A DNA stretch of 64,000 nucleotides from Streptomyces sp. 846.5. Its GTDB lineage: Bacteria; Actinomycetota; Actinomycetes; Streptomycetales; Streptomycetaceae. Shown one piece after another: positions 62,645-64,000 of this stretch. The position numbers were made by a program, and so were the translations under genes. The stretch's first letter is position 1, and the number at the start of each line of letters is the position of its first letter. Below the pieces are notes generated by a model. That model ran no database searches. It was not told the DNA's origin and saw only the letters and a program-made list of their open reading frames with translations. Where the stretch lies: NCBI RefSeq assembly GCF_004365705.1, contig NZ_SOBN01000001.1, positions 4,698,001 to 4,762,000 of the forward strand. The letters are read 5' to 3'.

Positions 62645-63987
62645 TGGAGAGTCAGACTCAACAGCAGCCGGAGGCCCCGGGGCGGGAGACGACCGAAGGG
62701 CGCGTCTACACCGTCACCGGCGGGGACTGGGACGAGATCGTCACGGCGGCGGCCAAGGCCGACGACGAGCGGATCATCGTCAACATGGGTCCGCAGCACC
62801 CCTCCACCCACGGGGTGCTGCGGCTGATCCTGGAGATCGACGGCGAGACCGTCACCGAGGCCAGGTGCGGGATCGGCTATCTGCACACCGGCATCGAGAA
62901 GAACATGGAGTTCAGGAACTGGACCCAGGGCACGACCTTCGTGACCCGGATGGACTACCTGACACCGCTGTTCAACGAGACCGCCTACTGCCTCGCGGTG
63001 GAGCGGCTGCTCGGGATCACCGACGACATCCCGGAGCGGGCCACCGTGATCCGGGTGCTGATGATGGAGCTCAACCGGATCTCCTCGCACCTGGTCTGCC
63101 TGGCCACCGGCGGGATGGAGATCGGCTCCACCACCCTGATGATCTACGGGTTCCGCGACCGGGAGATCATCCTCGACATCTTCGAGCTGGTCACCGGGCT
63201 GCGGATGAACCACGCCTACGTCCGCCCCGGCGGCCTGGCGCAGGACCTGCCGCCCGGCGCGCTTGACCAGATCCGCGAGGGCATCAAGACCCTGCGCGGC
63301 CGGATGCACGAGTACGACAAGCTGGCCACCAACAACCCGGTGTTCAAGGCCCGGCTGGTGGACGTCGGCTATCTGGACCTGGCCGGCTGCATGGCGCTGG
63401 GGGCCACCGGTCCCATCCTGCGCTCCACCGGACTGCCGCACGACCTGCGCAAGTCCCAGCCCTACTGCGGCTACGAGCAGTACGACTTCGACGTGCCGAC
63501 CGCCGACACCTGCGACTCCTACGGCCGGTTCCTGATCCGGCTCGCGGAGATGGAGCAGTCGCTGCGGATCGTCGAGCAGTGCCTGGACCGGCTGCGCGGC
63601 GGACCGGGGCGGGTCATGGTCGAGGACAAGAAGATCGCCTGGCCGGCCCAGCTGTCGCTGGGACCGGACGGCATGGGCAACTCGCTGGACCACATCCGCA
63701 CCATCATGGGCGAGTCGATGGAAGCCCTGATCCACCACTTCAAGCTGGTCACCGAGGGCTTCCACGTCCCGGCCGGACAGGCGTACGTGGCGGTGGAGTC
63801 GCCCAAGGGCGAGCTGGGCGTGCACGTCGTCAGCGACGGCGGCACCAGGCCCTACCGGGTGCACTTCCGCGACCCCTCCTTCACCAACCTTCAGTCGATG
63901 GCAGCGATGTGCGAGGGCGGGCAGGTCGCGGACGTCATCGTCGCCGTGGCCGGGATCGACCCCGTGATGGGAGGCGTGGACCGGTGA
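62644..63987 (+). CDS. nuoD: NADH-quinone oxidoreductase subunit D
   Basis: A 447-residue 49-kDa subunit from ATG 62644. Motifs are [40 protein letters not shown], and the C-terminal [17 protein letters not shown] and [16 protein letters not shown]. With NuoB it forms the quinone-binding pocket that receives electrons from cluster N2. The stop overlaps the next start by 4 bp. Confidence 0.97.
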   Translation: MESQTQQQPEAPGRETTEGRVYTVTGGDWDEIVTAAAKADDERIIVNMGPQHPSTHGVLRLILEIDGETVTEARCGIGYLHTGIEKNMEFRNWTQGTTFVTRMDYLTPLFNETAYCLAVERLLGITDDIPERATVIRVLMMELNRISSHLVCLATGGMEIGSTTLMIYGFRDREIILDIFELVTGLRMNHAYVRPGGLAQDLPPGALDQIREGIKTLRGRMHEYDKLATNNPVFKARLVDVGYLDLAGCMALGATGPILRSTGLPHDLRKSQPYCGYEQYDFDVPTADTCDSYGRFLIRLAEMEQSLRIVEQCLDRLRGGPGRVMVEDKKIAWPAQLSLGPDGMGNSLDHIRTIMGESMEALIHHFKLVTEGFHVPAGQAYVAVESPKGELGVHVVSDGGTRPYRVHFRDPSFTNLQSMAAMCEGGQVADVIVAVAGIDPVMGGVDR

Positions 63988-64000
63988 CCACCACTGAGAA
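63984..64000 (+). CDS. nuoE: Start of the next nuo gene, presumably nuoE (cut by window edge)
   Basis: GTG 63984 overlaps the nuoD stop (GTGA) and begins V-T-T-T-E. Only five codons are visible; the assignment rests on the invariant nuoABCDE gene order. Confidence 0.65.

Overview
The window is high-GC actinobacterial chromosome, most like a Streptomycetaceae member (Streptomyces, Kitasatospora or Streptacidiphilus). Evidence for this is the strong G/C third-position bias, the frequent GTG/TTG starts, the futalosine menaquinone genes (mqnA, mqnC), the resA-ccdA-resB-ccsB cytochrome c operon, the sacsin-like ATPase and the nuoABCD(E) start with typical actinobacterial neighbours. No rRNA, tRNA or CRISPR array was seen.

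Layout. Bases 1-9 kb are a worn accessory stretch: a GlxA-like regulator cut by the window edge, a frameshifted epimerase, a secreted tannase, a divergent TetR/F420-reductase pair that has lost both 5' ends, a TA module (HTH antitoxin plus PIN toxin) and a C-terminal relic of a second PIN toxin. Bases 9-26 kb are core metabolism: hemL, a histidine phosphatase, cytochrome c maturation, a sacsin-like ATPase, a DUF2079 membrane protein, a P-type ATPase and an NCS2 nucleobase permease.

Bases about 26.06-46.30 kb are an integrated actinomycete integrative and conjugative element (AICE, about 20.2 kb). It has a RepSA-like initiator, an FtsK-like Tra ATPase, a Spd-like membrane peptide, a GntR regulator with two ACAGGT-type inverted repeats and a large serine integrase at its right edge. 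It sits inside the permease gene. The left junction carries a substitute permease 3' end plus terminator that keeps the host gene full length. The original 3' end and terminator lie orphaned beyond the integrase. An IS3-family insertion and an ISAs1 relic mark its history.

The cargo at 32-38.6 kb is AT-richer and looks like a defence island. Its core is a translationally coupled minus-strand operon: a ThsB-like TIR protein, a caspase-like protease and a small SLOG-fold protein. It resembles the TIR/caspase Thoeris (type IV) with an extra third gene. Beside it are a CAP12-like TIR protein, a DUF4062-like protein with a beta-rich tail, and an HTH/pentapeptide-repeat protein.

Bases 46.5-64 kb return to core chromosome: a MarR/MFS pair, a GNAT enzyme, ThpR, a second MFS exporter, a PucR regulator, a cold-shock protein, mqnA, a Ser/Thr kinase, mqnC, menG, a second SLOG-like protein, a geranylgeranyl reductase and the start of the complex I operon. 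Quinone synthesis (mqnA, mqnC, menG, reductase) and its main consumer (nuo) are thus grouped.
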